Assembly: GCA_910589415.1 (NCBI GenBank)
Contig: OU342633.1
Location: forward strand, 35,532,210-35,596,209
Origin: Malachius bipustulatus
Lineage: Eukaryota > Arthropoda > Insecta > Coleoptera > Melyridae
DNA: 64,000 nt
Direction: 5' to 3'
Positions 33,967 through 45,240 of this stretch are shown here, one piece after another. Both the position numbers and the translations under genes were made by a program. Positions within the stretch are counted from its first letter, which is position 1. Each line of letters opens with the position of its first letter. The notes beneath the pieces were generated by a model that saw only the letters and a list, made by a program, of their open reading frames with translations, did not search any database and was not told the DNA's origin.

Positions 33967-34182
33967 TCACAAATAAAAAATTTCTGAAAACTCCCTCCCT
34001 GGTGGAAGTGTTCCCAACATTGACGCTGCATTGCTTCTTTGTAGAGCAATGCTCAATCGTTGGAACAGAAAATATGTTGCCCGGGATTCCTCCGTGGCAT
34101 TCGTAATTTTCTGACCAACCGATGTCAGAAATCTCAAGGCTTCATTCCCCCAAACTCCTGAAGTTTCTTGTCCGATAGGCAC
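33967..34182 (-). pseudogene. Retroelement ORF C-terminal fragment
   Basis: A short frame reads MPIGQETSGVWGNEALRFL and later QRLSIALQRSNAASMLGT. This peptide pattern (V.ET.G.WG.EA..., then QR.S.A.QR.NA.S.LGT) recurs at the C-termini of insect and crustacean non-LTR polyproteins, from memory. It reads on the same strand as the family C RT fragment but lies upstream of it, so it comes from another copy. The adjacent 34200-34740 has no clear reading. Confidence 0.45.
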
Positions 34183-34980
34183 AAAAATGAAGCGATCTTC
34201 AAGATGCCGGTATTTGTTAAATAAAAATTGTGAAGTTCAATCGGGAGTATTCCCGGCGGTAAATGCGAGGCCGCCGGCCCAATGATATCAACGAAACTCT
34301 CCCAACGTTACCGGTGAAGCGATGTTTCTTACCGTTGACATCTTCTCAACACCTTTTCAAAGTTCGGCAGTATTGCCACAGCCCTATGTAATTCTTGATA
34401 CCTTCAGAATCGCCGTTTTAAAGTATTGGACATACTGCCGGAAAAGTGTATGATTTATTAATGGCCCTCCTAACCTCACTCTCACTCACACCAGAAACGT
34501 CTTTGTATGAGGACTCGACAAGCCGTATTCCTGAGACAAATCTCCAAGGACATTCCCATCACTGCGATAGACATACTCACTGCCAAAAAATCCGCGAATC
34601 CATCCACTATCGCTTGCGGGGTGGCAAACCTATTCGAGCCTTCCTCTTGTTCTGTACATGTCCAAATTTTTATCGGATCACCTTGCACTCCTCGTGCCAC
34701 TTTGAAAAAAACTGTGAAAATGCTCACTAAATACGGAAATTTTTAACAAATCCTCTACCACTTTTTTAAAGCGAACGAAAACTAGACAGAATTAAACTGG
34801 GACTTTGGGGATCCTTTTCTTCAGAGAGACCTATTAAGTCTCTCGGAGTGAGACTCAATAGTAGTCTCACTGTAGTCTCACTGGCGAGATCTAGAGGTAG
34901 GTACGTCCCGGGATGTGGTCTCAAAATGAAATACAAAAACATTTCCCGAAACTGGGATAAATTCCTCCATTAGTTGTATA

Positions 34981-35996
34981 CCGTGTGACAAGTTTCAAAG
35001 CAGAACATAGGCGAATAGCATGGGAAATCACATATTTGCAGTTTATTTCTCACCACTTTTATCTACAAGAACGGTAATGGTATCTATCGAAAGAGAATTG
35101 TTTTCTGAGCATGCTGATACCAAATACTTAATAATTAACAGTTTTTTTTTATCATGCCAGAAGAACTTAAACATTTTCAAAATTAAAAGATGAGCAGCCA
35201 TGACATGCTAAATTCGGATCAATTTTTCGCTGTCAAAGCAAATATTTTCAATTATTTAATTTATTTTAATTCTGATTGAACATTATTACTAAACAATTAC
35301 GAAAATCCTCATTTACCATCATTTTGTTTTACCAAAAATTGACTATGAAAAATAAACACGTAAAATAATTGAACTAAAACAATAACAAAGTACAACAAAT
35401 ATTCAAATAGTCCTTCTATTTGTTATCAATATTCCCACCCTTTTATAAATTGTGCTTCGGACTTGTCCGAGTTGTTGGCTATTAAAGAGTGCACATTCAA
35501 CAATGACTAGCTCTGTAAATTTTGTTTTTGGTAAACCCCAAGATCCCAAGAAAAACCACAACAAGGATAAGGTGCTAAATCGAGAGATCTGGCCGGCCAG
35601 TTAATAATACCATGGCGATAAAAACGCGTTCCGCATTAGAATAGCCATTATTATTATTCATTGACAATCTCTTCAGGGAAACGCGTATTGGTAATCACAG
35701 ACTATCATACCTTAATTATTGGTAATTAAAAATGTTTGTTTTGACAGTAACAAAATTATTCGAATTAGGCATGTCATGGCCGCTCACAATTTTAATTTTG
35801 GAAATGTTTTAGTTCTTCTGGCATGATAAAAAAAACTGTTAATTATTAAGTATTTGGTATCAGCGTGCTCAGAAAATAATTCTCTTTCGATAGACACTAT
35901 TACCGTTCTTGTAGATAAAAGTGGTGAGAAATAAACTGCAAATATGTAATTTCCCATGCTATTCGCCTATGTTCTGCTTTGAAACTTGTCACACGG
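34981..35996. mobile_element. Palindromic mariner-derived element (CCGTGTGAC ends)
   Basis: TATA then CCGTGTGACAAGTTTC at 34981, and the inverse ending at 35996 followed by TATA. The arms are about 240 bases (to about 35219, resuming at about 35763) with few differences. The flanks allow a TA or TATA duplication. In the spacer the minus strand near 35600-35640 reads RHGIINWPARSLDLAPY, the conserved block before the third catalytic residue in Tc1/mariner transposases. So this is another arm-expanded mariner derivative, of a different family from the CAGGGTG set. It splits the repeat shared with 24830-25340. Confidence 0.8.
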
Positions 35997-36492
35997 TATA
36001 ACTTCCTTGATCTTTAGGTTTCGTTAGGCACAAAGACGGGAACACTACTAACGGAAAGAAGCTGCGATTACTTCGAAGTCTTTTGAGAGAGAGGACGCTT
36101 TTCAAAAACCAAGATGGCTGCCTTTCTCCATTCGGACGTTACCGTGTTAACTCCGATACATCGCGAGTGGACCTCTAGGATCAACAGGGCAAAGCTTAAT
36201 CGAATAGAACCTTATTATCGAATTAAGACAATCACTCAAAATGCTCAGGAGATACAAAAATTTCTAACAAATCGCATATCACTTCTTTAAAGCGGACGAA
36301 AAATAAATAGAATGAAACTGGGACTTTGGGTTTTCTCTCTTCAGAGCGACCATTAGGTCTGCGATGAGTCTATTTTTCGTAAGACTGACCCCGAAGTAAT
36401 TTGTTTCAATAGGAAAGCGATTGTATAAAAAAAATTCAATTATAGAAACTAAATGACTTACGTATTCTAAAGGACTAAAAATACGTACCTAC

Positions 36493-37416
36493 CTGTTCTT
36501 TTAGCCGGTTTGTAACATAAACAGCGGTCACTAATATGCTACCATCAAATAGACAAACCCATATATTTGCAATAATTATTAATTTTAGAAAATATGTAGA
36601 AACGTCATCAAAATTTCCTGCAAGCCAGATAATCTGTCCAAATACTGTCAAGCATACACAAAGACTCCCAATTCCGTAGATGAACATCAATTCGTGGAAC
36701 AAATCGAACAGTTCACGAGAGAAATCTTGCAACTTCTGGACCTTTCTGCTTGTTTTTGATATTATCGTCGAGTTGATCGGCCCCACAGAATCAGTTATAG
36801 ATATTTTTACTGAGTTGAAGTAAATATTTATTACCGAGGAGATCCAACAGTATACAATGTAGACGATGAGCAAGATAGTTAAATTTATGAACACCTCTAG
36901 GATCATGATAACTCTTAATGATGAAAAGTTTAAAAATGAAGCACCATGCGAATTGTTAATTATTACTAGATGGATAATTATTACAAAATAGAACAAGATC
37001 GCTATTTTCATGTTTCTATGTAATTTGAGAAAATAGCCAGAAATCCGTGAAGCTATTGTTTGAGTTTCTGCAAAGGAAATTAAATCCTCGATTAATAAAT
37101 CCAATTTTCTCGCTTTTAGTTCAACGAAATACAAATTAGTTGCTGAGTGTTCGAGTATCGAAGTGGTGAACGCTATTACACTCAAATAAAACATGACAGA
37201 ATTATCAGTTGTTTGTCCTACCAATGCTTGCACTTTGGAGAATGCATAAAGGTAGATCAAATATATGCATAATGTTACAAATTTTTGGTAAATCTTTTCG
37301 AAGTTGCGTGGAAGGTGTTTCTTATTCTTTATATCAAAAAAAGAAACACCGAGCAATCGTAAGATAAATAATAAACGGCGTATCCCTGACATATTTTTTT
37401 CTCTATCGCCTGCCAT
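36493..37416 (-). CDS. Gustatory receptor, large first coding exon (subfamily 2)
   Basis: An open exon of 308 codons from MAGDREKNMSGIRRLLFILR, chosen over an ATG four codons upstream (37428) by alignment with the MAG starts of the paralogues. It is strongly similar to 28707-29627 throughout, including the last 60 codons, where the two are almost the same (GQIIWLAGNFDDVSTYFLKL). It ends with the same donor (ACAG, then GTAGGT) in phase 0. About 300 bases of intron beyond also match those after 28707. It is the rightmost member of the array, and nothing on the minus strand further right resembles a receptor. Confidence 0.83.
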
Positions 37417-37640
37417 ATTTAGCGACAATAGGACAATCAGTCAATAAAACAACTGAAAAAGCTACTACACTATACCATAATATAATTATTGATTACGTAA
37501 TTGCTAAATTATGAATAGAGTCAATAAACATAAGTGAATGATATAATAATAACTCTTCATAATTTATTGACATGAAGTTTCATTTCATACACCCATCGTT
37601 TTTAATGAATAGAAATAAAGGGAACCTCACAATATTTCGC
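37417..37640 (-). promoter_or_regulatory. Conserved upstream block, subfamily 2 Gr exon
   Basis: Collinear with 29628-29880 (see the shared AGTCAATAAACATAAGT and AGCTACTACACTA strings). Role inferred. Confidence 0.38.
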
Positions 37641-38980
37641 CACGTATATTTTTTCTGAAAGTCTAACCCAAAACTTCAATTGTTATCGATTGAAGCCAAT
37701 GTTCAATCATTTACTGGCCATCAGTTACCAAAGTGAAGAGCTACATATAGATTTGAAGTTTGATTGAATTTTAGCTGGGAAAAGTAGATGTTTTTCAAGA
37801 AACGAATCGAAGTAGTTTTTCTGACAAGATCGACGCCTTATCAATGATGAGGTTACTTGAGCTGTGACTAGGTCACGACTCGATTTCCTACTCCTTTTGA
37901 TTGGAGCTCTTGCCCCTTCCTTCCTAATCAGGCGAGCTGAGCCGGTAGGTAAAGTCCATGACTCGGCGGAGTCGTCGAGGTATAAACGTACTTAGTTGTA
38001 AATATTGTAAATTCTTAATAAATCATTGTTTGATATAATGAATGAGTCATTACTTAAGGGCTACGAACCACCTGTTTTAGCTCGAGAAAAACTCACAAAA
38101 GTTTAATGAGTTCCTGAGGCATCAAAAATCTCCTTGGACAAGAAGAAGGAGTGCTTGTCAGGTTAGAACGCCAAACAGTTTGAATATTTGCAATTTCACT
38201 GAGTTGACGGCTATGAGGTTCACCTTAAGAGTTCAATACTTCAGTAGTGTGCGTGCATTAAGTTAAGCATAGGTAGGCTAGGAGAAGGAGCTCCGAGCCC
38301 TAGTGCAATATCTTGAACCTTATGGTCAAGATAACCACAGTGACGAGACCAAACGATACTAGGACAGTGCGTGGTACCAGACTCGAGAGCTTTGCTTTTG
38401 TCAAATTATTTTTATTGAAATGAACAAATAATCTGATAAAATTTTGAGTTTTTCACAGATTTTCACAAGGTTAGGACGAAAAAAAGAAAAAAAAACTTTC
38501 TGATGCCCTTTTATTCTCAAACGAGTTTAACGAATGCTATGTTTTTATTACATTCAGAACTAATAGGCGGCAATTTTAATATTTAGAAAAACCCATTTTT
38601 CCACGATTATTACAACGCACTCTATCGACTGCCACGTCACCAAACGACCGCGGTCTCTGCTTTATATGAAAATTTACCGCGACCTTAGCTGAAACTAAAC
38701 TTTCTCAATAGAGGGCGTTACGCAGCCGCTGATAATGCGAGGAAAATCAATACCCGTTTATAGAAAACTGCAGTAGTGCTTGATTAGAGTAGGTACCACT
38801 TTCTGAAATCATTAATTTTATACTCTCCAGACAAGAAACACTTGCCATGTATTACTGGTTGCATATCAATTATAATCAAAATTATGGTAACAATTCAATA
38901 ATTTTATAAAGGAAAAATATTTAAAGCCTGGAGATGTCAGCCTATTTTTTATTTTGGGTGCAATCAAATATTATGAAATT
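37641..38980. other. Intergenic, no gene recognised
   Basis: I see no coding sequence, repeat family or RNA gene here that I can name. Confidence 0.4.
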
Positions 38981-38983
38981 GTA

Positions 38984-39060
38984 GCGTGCGGTAGCTCAGC
39001 GGGTTAGAAGAGCAGCCTACTAGTCCGTTGTAGCTGTTAAAAAATCTCACTCGTGCCTTG
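38984..39060 (+). repeat. tRNA-derived SINE head or tRNA pseudogene
   Basis: TAGCTCAGCGGG at 38992 is a perfect polymerase III A box set in a D-arm-like context (GGTTAGAAGAGC). The expected B box (GGTTCGANTCC) is degraded to GTTAAAAAATCTC about 30 bases on. No proper anticodon stem can be drawn, so it is not a working tRNA. A tRNA-headed SINE is the simplest reading. Confidence 0.45.
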
Positions 39061-39575
39061 GGTGTTGTGTTCGTCTACAAAACTATTTATATTGTTATGG
39101 TCTTACACTGTATTAATTGACAAATTAAAAGTAAAATAACTAAATAACCAGCTACATACGAACTATGCTTTTTCACTTCACTTGTTAAAATCACTTGACT
39201 CTGTTTTCTAACTCTCTTGCCGTCCTTATTCTTTACTCTTTGGTACTTCAATCTTCCACTTCCAATTTACTGCGTACTCATAGAGTGCCGACAGCTCTTA
39301 TATACCCGTTGGCCGTTGAGTCTGGAAATGTCTGGTAGCTTCATGGATGACTCCAGACGCAGGCAGAATAATCTGTCCGTCACCCCGTCACGACATGAAT
39401 GTGACATTAGCATTCCTGTCTTGTCAGCACTGTCGCAAGTCAGCATCTAGCTATTAAACTGGATGCAAACAAACCTTATTCCTTTGTTATAATATAATAA
39501 AAATGTATCTGTGGCTCAATGAACTAGTTCTCGAAGCTAAATTACCAGAGCGGAGCATTATGTCTTACCTACACA
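39060..39575 (-). mobile_element. Probable 3' LTR of an LTR retrotransposon
   Basis: On the minus strand a polypurine tract (AAGAGGGAGG at 39590-39581) is followed five bases later by TGTGTAGGTAAGAC, a plausible LTR start with TG. About 270 bases further a TATA box (GGTATATAAGAGC, around 39297-39308) sits where an LTR promoter would lie. The 3' limit of the LTR and any duplication are not visible, and no second LTR was found in the window. Treat as tentative. Confidence 0.35.
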
Positions 39576-39639
39576 GTTATCCTCCCTCTTAAAAAAAAAT
39601 CTTATGAAACTTGTTCCAATTATTGGAACTGAATTTGGA

Positions 39640-41900
39640 TTTTTAATCTGATTGCGACCAGACTAAAATAGAGCAGTTTTTTGAATATTTTTTTTTTTAG
39701 TTTTCACTTAAATACCTTTTTTTCATTAGACCCTTAAACGAGGTGTCCTTTGGCGACAAGTCCCTACGTGGTGACCGCATCACGAGTTCCTAGGTCTGGG
39801 AGTGTCGGGAATTCACAAATATTACACTAGAAGCTACATCTTTTACATTAAAAAAACGATGAGAATCTGAACCTCGCAGGAATTTTCCAGCAGTGCTTCT
39901 AAATATGGGTAAACATAGGATCTGGCAGCCAATAGTTTGGACCATTGGCCAATGGTTTGGATAGAGATGTAGTGGCAGCTTTTGTAAGGCTACAGTTGAC
40001 CTGAATGACATGCAACATTGTAAAGTTGTTGTTTCTTGTTGGTCTCGTTTTGAGCCCAAAAGTATGGAGAAAATAAATTTACTGCGCCATAACTCCCAAT
40101 AGCCAATTTCCCCAAGGTTATACTCGCTAGCTGCAGGAGCTCCTCCTCGGCGATGGACCCATCAGCGTCCATAATACCTTCGGTTGTGAAGGTTCTTATA
40201 ATGGTACTTCATCCACGCGGTCAGGCGGTTAATGGTAGCTTCCTACCCATGATGTCACTATTCTGAGAATGATCACGAGGGTGATGATGTACCTCGAGGG
40301 TCGTTGTGCTAGTGGTGTGCCAGATGGTTATTTTTACATACTAGTTCCAACTGTTCCGGTTCCGAGATGGGAATAGGTTCCAAGCCACTGTTCCGAAATA
40401 ACAGCGTTACGGTAGAAACACCGTACCTACATAGTAAATAGGAACGAGAACTGCGGAACAGCGTGGCAGTGGCAGACTCTCGGAGCCGGAGCACTAGGGA
40501 GGGAGGCAGAAACCGGAACAGTGTTCCGGGAACACGCAGTAGAAACTGGATGGGTCCTTACCTAAAGTTGTAAATTATTATAATAGTGTCAGTGTTTCTT
40601 TATCTACTCGTGATAAAAATATACTTCTTATTGGATGTTTCGTGAACTTCAAACACTAATAATAATAATTATACATGATTCCTTTTGTAGGTGCATTTAA
40701 ATTTTTTAATCAATTTACTTTTTTAAATTAATTTCATCATTATAATTCATACCTATTTCTAGGAGGCTACACCTATATTTTATTGGTAGATATTATTTGC
40801 TTTTAAACACAAAATATACATTTTTTGAAGACAAATAGGTATCACATTTAGCAATTTAATTTTTAGTGTCTAATATTGGGAAATAAGACCATAAGGGGCT
40901 TGACGTTGGTCTAGTAATATCACTATTGTCACTCATATTTACAAAAGTAAATTGTAATAATTATTTGTTAATACCTAATTAATTATAATTACCTAAATTG
41001 TTTCACGCGCTCGCAAGTATATACCTACCTACTTATGCGGAAGAGGCTTCAGGGAAACCTGGGACACTATAAAGTATAAACTAAACAAAACTCAAAAGAT
41101 TATAACAGTTGAAGAAGGCAAAAATAACAAGAATCGTTGGGATTTTTAATTGGTAGGTACTTCTCTTTTAGAAATATTGGATTGGAATGATTCTGTCATA
41201 CTCATCTATATACATATTCTATAAGCTGCATTGTTCCTGCTAGTATGTATTATCCAAGGAGAATTATTAACTGCTGGTCGTATTTTATGACTAATATCTG
41301 TCAGCTCTGGGGATGCACCAGCAATTTATAATTCTTTATTGCTTTTCTAATGGCATACACTTGTATATTATTATCCTATATTCCTTTATAGAATTCATTG
41401 CCGGTTATTTTTTGAACCGAAAATACTCGCAGGTCGCACGCTTACCTACTTAAAAGAAAACCGGAATTTCATGGAACCGTCAGTGGAACCGGAACAGTTA
41501 AAATCCAGCCGGAACACTCGGAATAGCCTGTTCCACAAGCGGAACAGTTCCAATATAACAATTACGTTATTTTTGTCACATCACTACGTTGTGCACTTTC
41601 ATGTTTTTCCAAAGCCTTGTTAGCTGTGGTGGTGGTATCTAAAACTGGTATGTACCACGTTTCCCAGTCCCCATGATCTTAGACGTAAGGTTGATTTGTC
41701 CACTGGACAACTAGAATTGTCTTGGCTTTGAACCAGTTGCTTAATGCTAGTGGATTTTGGGGACTGAACAGTCCGTTAGGATTAGCTTTGTAGTTAGGAT
41801 GCTGGCCCTCTAGAAAGAATTTAAAAAAATAATTCGAAATAAAAGTTACGAAACTTTTACAAAGGGGGTAGGTAGTTACATAAAACAAAAAATCGAATCT
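39640..41900 (-). other. Decayed coding remnant split by the hAT element
   Basis: Minus-strand readings on both sides of the hAT insertion look like fragments of one protein. The right side gives EGQHPNYKANPNGLFSPQNP and WETWYIPVLDTTTTANKALE. The left side gives MGRKLPL, MDADGSIAEEELLQLASITL and GKLAIGSYGAVNLFSPYF, then a basic tail ending near 39700 just before the polypurine tract. Position relative to the probable LTR suggests a retroelement product, but I do not recognise the family. Confidence 0.25.
40310..41586. mobile_element. Non-autonomous hAT element with 8-bp duplication
   Basis: CGTTGTGC at 40302-40309 is repeated at 41587-41594. Between them the ends are inverted: TAGTGGTGTG on the left and TAGTGATGTG read inward from the right. 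An 8-bp duplication with 10-15 bp TIRs is diagnostic of hAT transposons. Both subterminal regions are studded with GGAAC/GTTCC hexamer-like motifs (such as CCGGAACAG), which in hAT elements are transposase-binding sites. No transposase frame is present (1277 bp), so it needs help in trans. Confidence 0.85.
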
Positions 41901-41949
41901 AAAAAAAATTATTCTAAGCCGCTGACATTTATATCGATTAATCTTGACG

Positions 41950-43070
41950 AGTTATATTTACGTATAATTGTAATGCTAATACATCAGTATAAACGCGTTT
42001 CTAATTATTGTTAAGACCATCATCAAAGCAGAAAAAAATACCCAAATTCCCCTTATTTTATAATTCTTATTACCAGTGAGCTAATCCAAGAATCAAAAAA
42101 TTTCAATGAACATTCCAACTTGTAGCTGCCATAGAATCAAGCTGAAGTTAAATTACATTCGACCGTTTTAAAACGCTCTGTCAAATTCATTCCTCCATTC
42201 CCCTTTTATTGCCCAACATTCCGTCTCGCTATAAAACAAAACGCCTGTAATTTCTGAAAGGTGTCCTGATGAAGTTAAGGCGCCTTTTTACGTCTTGAAG
42301 GTGTCGGCATTAAAATTTCACGAGAGGTGGAGGAATTAAACGCTGTATAGAAAGCCGCGGATGGAACAATGAAGATTGCGACAAGAGAAGATTGCACACT
42401 CCCTCAGGAAAGCCCTTTTGTTTTGTTACGGTGTACAAAAGCGCGTCACAAAGAGATCTGCCTGGTATTTCCTGAGAGCACGATAAGAGGAGTGAAGTTG
42501 TATAAAACAAAAGCAATTTTAGATAATTCTAGCTCGCACTTTATTATGAACTATATGACTTAATAAACTTTTCTTTGATTGTAAATCTTTAAATTAACTT
42601 TAAACGTAAGTGGGTACAAATTAGAAGCTTCCAAGCAACGCAAACCGACACTTGAGATCCAATTTAAGTTTTCCCATATCGGGCCGGTCCTAAGTCTGCG
42701 GTGAAATGATTCGGGGAAGATCGATTGTGCGTAGTTGCGGGTGCAGTCCCGTTTAGCGCGTAGGGTCAGAATCGCGGAAGCAAATTGAATTACAGAAAGG
42801 GAATTAAGCTAGACTTGAGGTTACGACCATTGCCCCTGCTGGAACAGTGTGGTGCAGGCTCTGGGGAGGGTCTCGCCAGACTGCGGTATAAGAACATCAA
42901 GTTTCGAGTGGTGCGATACAGTGGTGTAGTTTTTCTCAAGGGAATTAATTTACTTCAAATGAATGCAGTCATTTATTTTATAAATTCAATATAAAATATA
43001 TTGTTGCATATATTAACAAAAAAATACATATAGAACAGGCACCGCGAGAACACAGAACAGGGACTTCTAT
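41950..43070. other. Intergenic, no gene recognised
   Basis: A few short frames without family signature. Composition is less AT-rich from 42240 to 42900 than nearby. Confidence 0.4.
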
Positions 43071-43740
43071 TTAAAAATTCCTAAATGAAGCAGTTGTTCC
43101 AACACTCTGATAAAATTGTACAAAGAATTACATTTTTTCCTGCTGGGCTTTGTAAATGTAAAATTCTGTTATTGACCAAGAATTTTAATACAAATGTTTC
43201 TAAATGAAGCAGAGGTTTCAAAAATCTGGTAGAATTGTACAAAAACAGCAACTGGTACCAATATCAATTTTTTACAAAAGTGTAAAATTCATGCACCCGA
43301 TGAGGTATTTTTATACAAATGTATGTACTTAAATGAAGCAGATGTTTCAACACTACGGTAGAATTGTACACGGAGAGCCTTTACTGGCAGTAATATCCAA
43401 GCTTGTCTACTCAAAATTGACTTTTGTAGAAATATTTCTGAATGAAGTCCCAACAACAAAAATTGTACAAAAAGAGCCACTGGTAATGCCTAAGAGCCAG
43501 ACTAGAGTCTCCGTAAAATTAATTTTTTATTCTGCTGAGTTTTGGAAATGTTTGGAAATTTATACAAATGTACCTAAATGAAGGAGATGTTTGAACACTG
43601 TGTTAGAATTGTAAACGCAGACCCATTGATGATAAAACCCAGGCTTAAGTTTACTCAAAAATGAGTTTTACGCAAATGTTCCTCAATTAATTTTCAACAC
43701 TCTGGTAGAATTGTACAGTGTGAGGTACTATTAATAATTA
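43070..43740. repeat. Degenerate tandem repeat, about 120-bp unit
   Basis: Six loose copies of a unit containing AATGAAGCAGATGTTTCAAC, CTCTGGTAGAATTGTACA and GAGCCACTGGTAAT. Copy starts fall near 43086, 43203, 43334, 43440, 43576 and 43684, so spacing is 106-136 bases. No frame is maintained. Confidence 0.65.
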
Positions 43741-45240
43741 TACCCAGGATACAGTCTCTGTAAAATAAAATTTATTTTTATAATAAAATTTATTATTGTT
43801 TATATTTAATCAAAAAAAAATATGACACGTCAGTTTTGTCTTCATTATCTAATTTGCACTACTCAGTCAGTACTCCTTCATAGTTAATCATAAAAGAGAG
43901 TATCCTCGGACTGCATGGTCGCTTTTATAGGCAAGGTCCGTCCCTCTCGTACGTCTGGAAGTTTAATTAACGTTTCAAGTTAATCACTATGCTTGCCAGA
44001 ACTTTGCTCTCTCCAAATGGCCATAAAGGAGTCAGTAGCAGAGTTGCGACAACTCCTTCACGGATATGATCCTGCTCGCCTTAAAATGTTCAAATAATTG
44101 AAGTTTGGAACATTCTCCATATGTGGACGCCCTCATTAGAATCTAAGCGCCAATGAACGTGTTACAACGTCGTTAATGCTGTCAAACGTTCTTGTATCTT
44201 TACAATGTAAAGGGTAGCTTACAGGTTTATATAAATCTACGAGTAGCTTCGGGTTCGTATAGGCAGGTATCGCGTCCCCATTTTCAAAAGCCATTTCACT
44301 CCATAGTTGAGATTCTAAAGCTTTTATCATATCCTCTCGGTTGCTGTTATCTTCGATATCCAGGCAGGTCCTTTGCCTTATTAAGCCCTTATATGACTTT
44401 CCCATTTTCCTTAGGGGATTACGTAAACTCAATATCAATTTAACAAAGGTCCCTGAGCCTGATTGCAATTTATGTAACCTCTCCTGAGCGCACTAAAGCG
44501 GAACTCGAGTGCTTCGGCTCCAACTATTCACCTTATGATAAATTCTCTAAGTTATGACGCTCTTTTGAATTGGGATTCTTTCGCGAATATGTTCTCTATA
44601 CTATGCTGGGAATTTAATTTTATCCAATGCGAATGATGAATAGTGAATACGTTATTCATTTTAATAGCAACGGGGTTTATTGTATATTTTTACCCCAGTT
44701 ACTTTTCTCGTATCAAGAAGTTGATACAGCAACCGGCAATTATTGATCAAATAATAAATCCCTGATCAAATGTGCAGTCGATAAACATAAAGAGTCAACC
44801 CCTGCTCTACGGTTCCTCTCGAGCGAACCTCAAGAACTACTTCGGTTTCTAGGCAATTTCGAACAGTGATCTCGTAAAGAACCTGGAAGGGCGACTCTTT
44901 ATGAGAGTTGGGGGCAGTGAGGTCAGTTGCGGGGGAACGGAAGGGATAATGAATGCTTAATAGGAGGGATAAATTTCGAAAAAAATTTAAAATCCCCCTA
45001 GAAATAATTCTTTCAAGAAAACACCCTGAAATTACTTGTTCGTGCTGTTGAAAAAAAGGAGCTTTATTGTGCAAGATTGCTGCAAGAAAGGGTAAAAATG
45101 TAGCAAAACTTGAATAAAAAAACTTACATAGAGGTCTCTCTAGCAAGTTTGCAGCGATTTTAGTGTTCATTCTAGATTCATGCAGTAGCAGGCACGATGA
45201 GAAGCTAAGGACGGTAGTGAAGCTTGAACACCTGGCAACT
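43741..45240. other. Intergenic, no gene recognised
   Basis: Two minus-strand frames (44136-44468, 110 codons, and 44766-45170, 134 codons) are open but have no recognisable domain and no clear start context. I do not call them genes. Confidence 0.35.

Noticed and set aside
38984..39060. Functional tRNA gene
   Set aside because: The A box is good but the B box is destroyed and no anticodon stem-loop forms, so only a SINE or pseudogene reading is kept.
44136..45170. Minus-strand frames of 110 and 134 codons
   Set aside because: No domain or motif, and not flanked by convincing splice sites or repeats with coding homologues.
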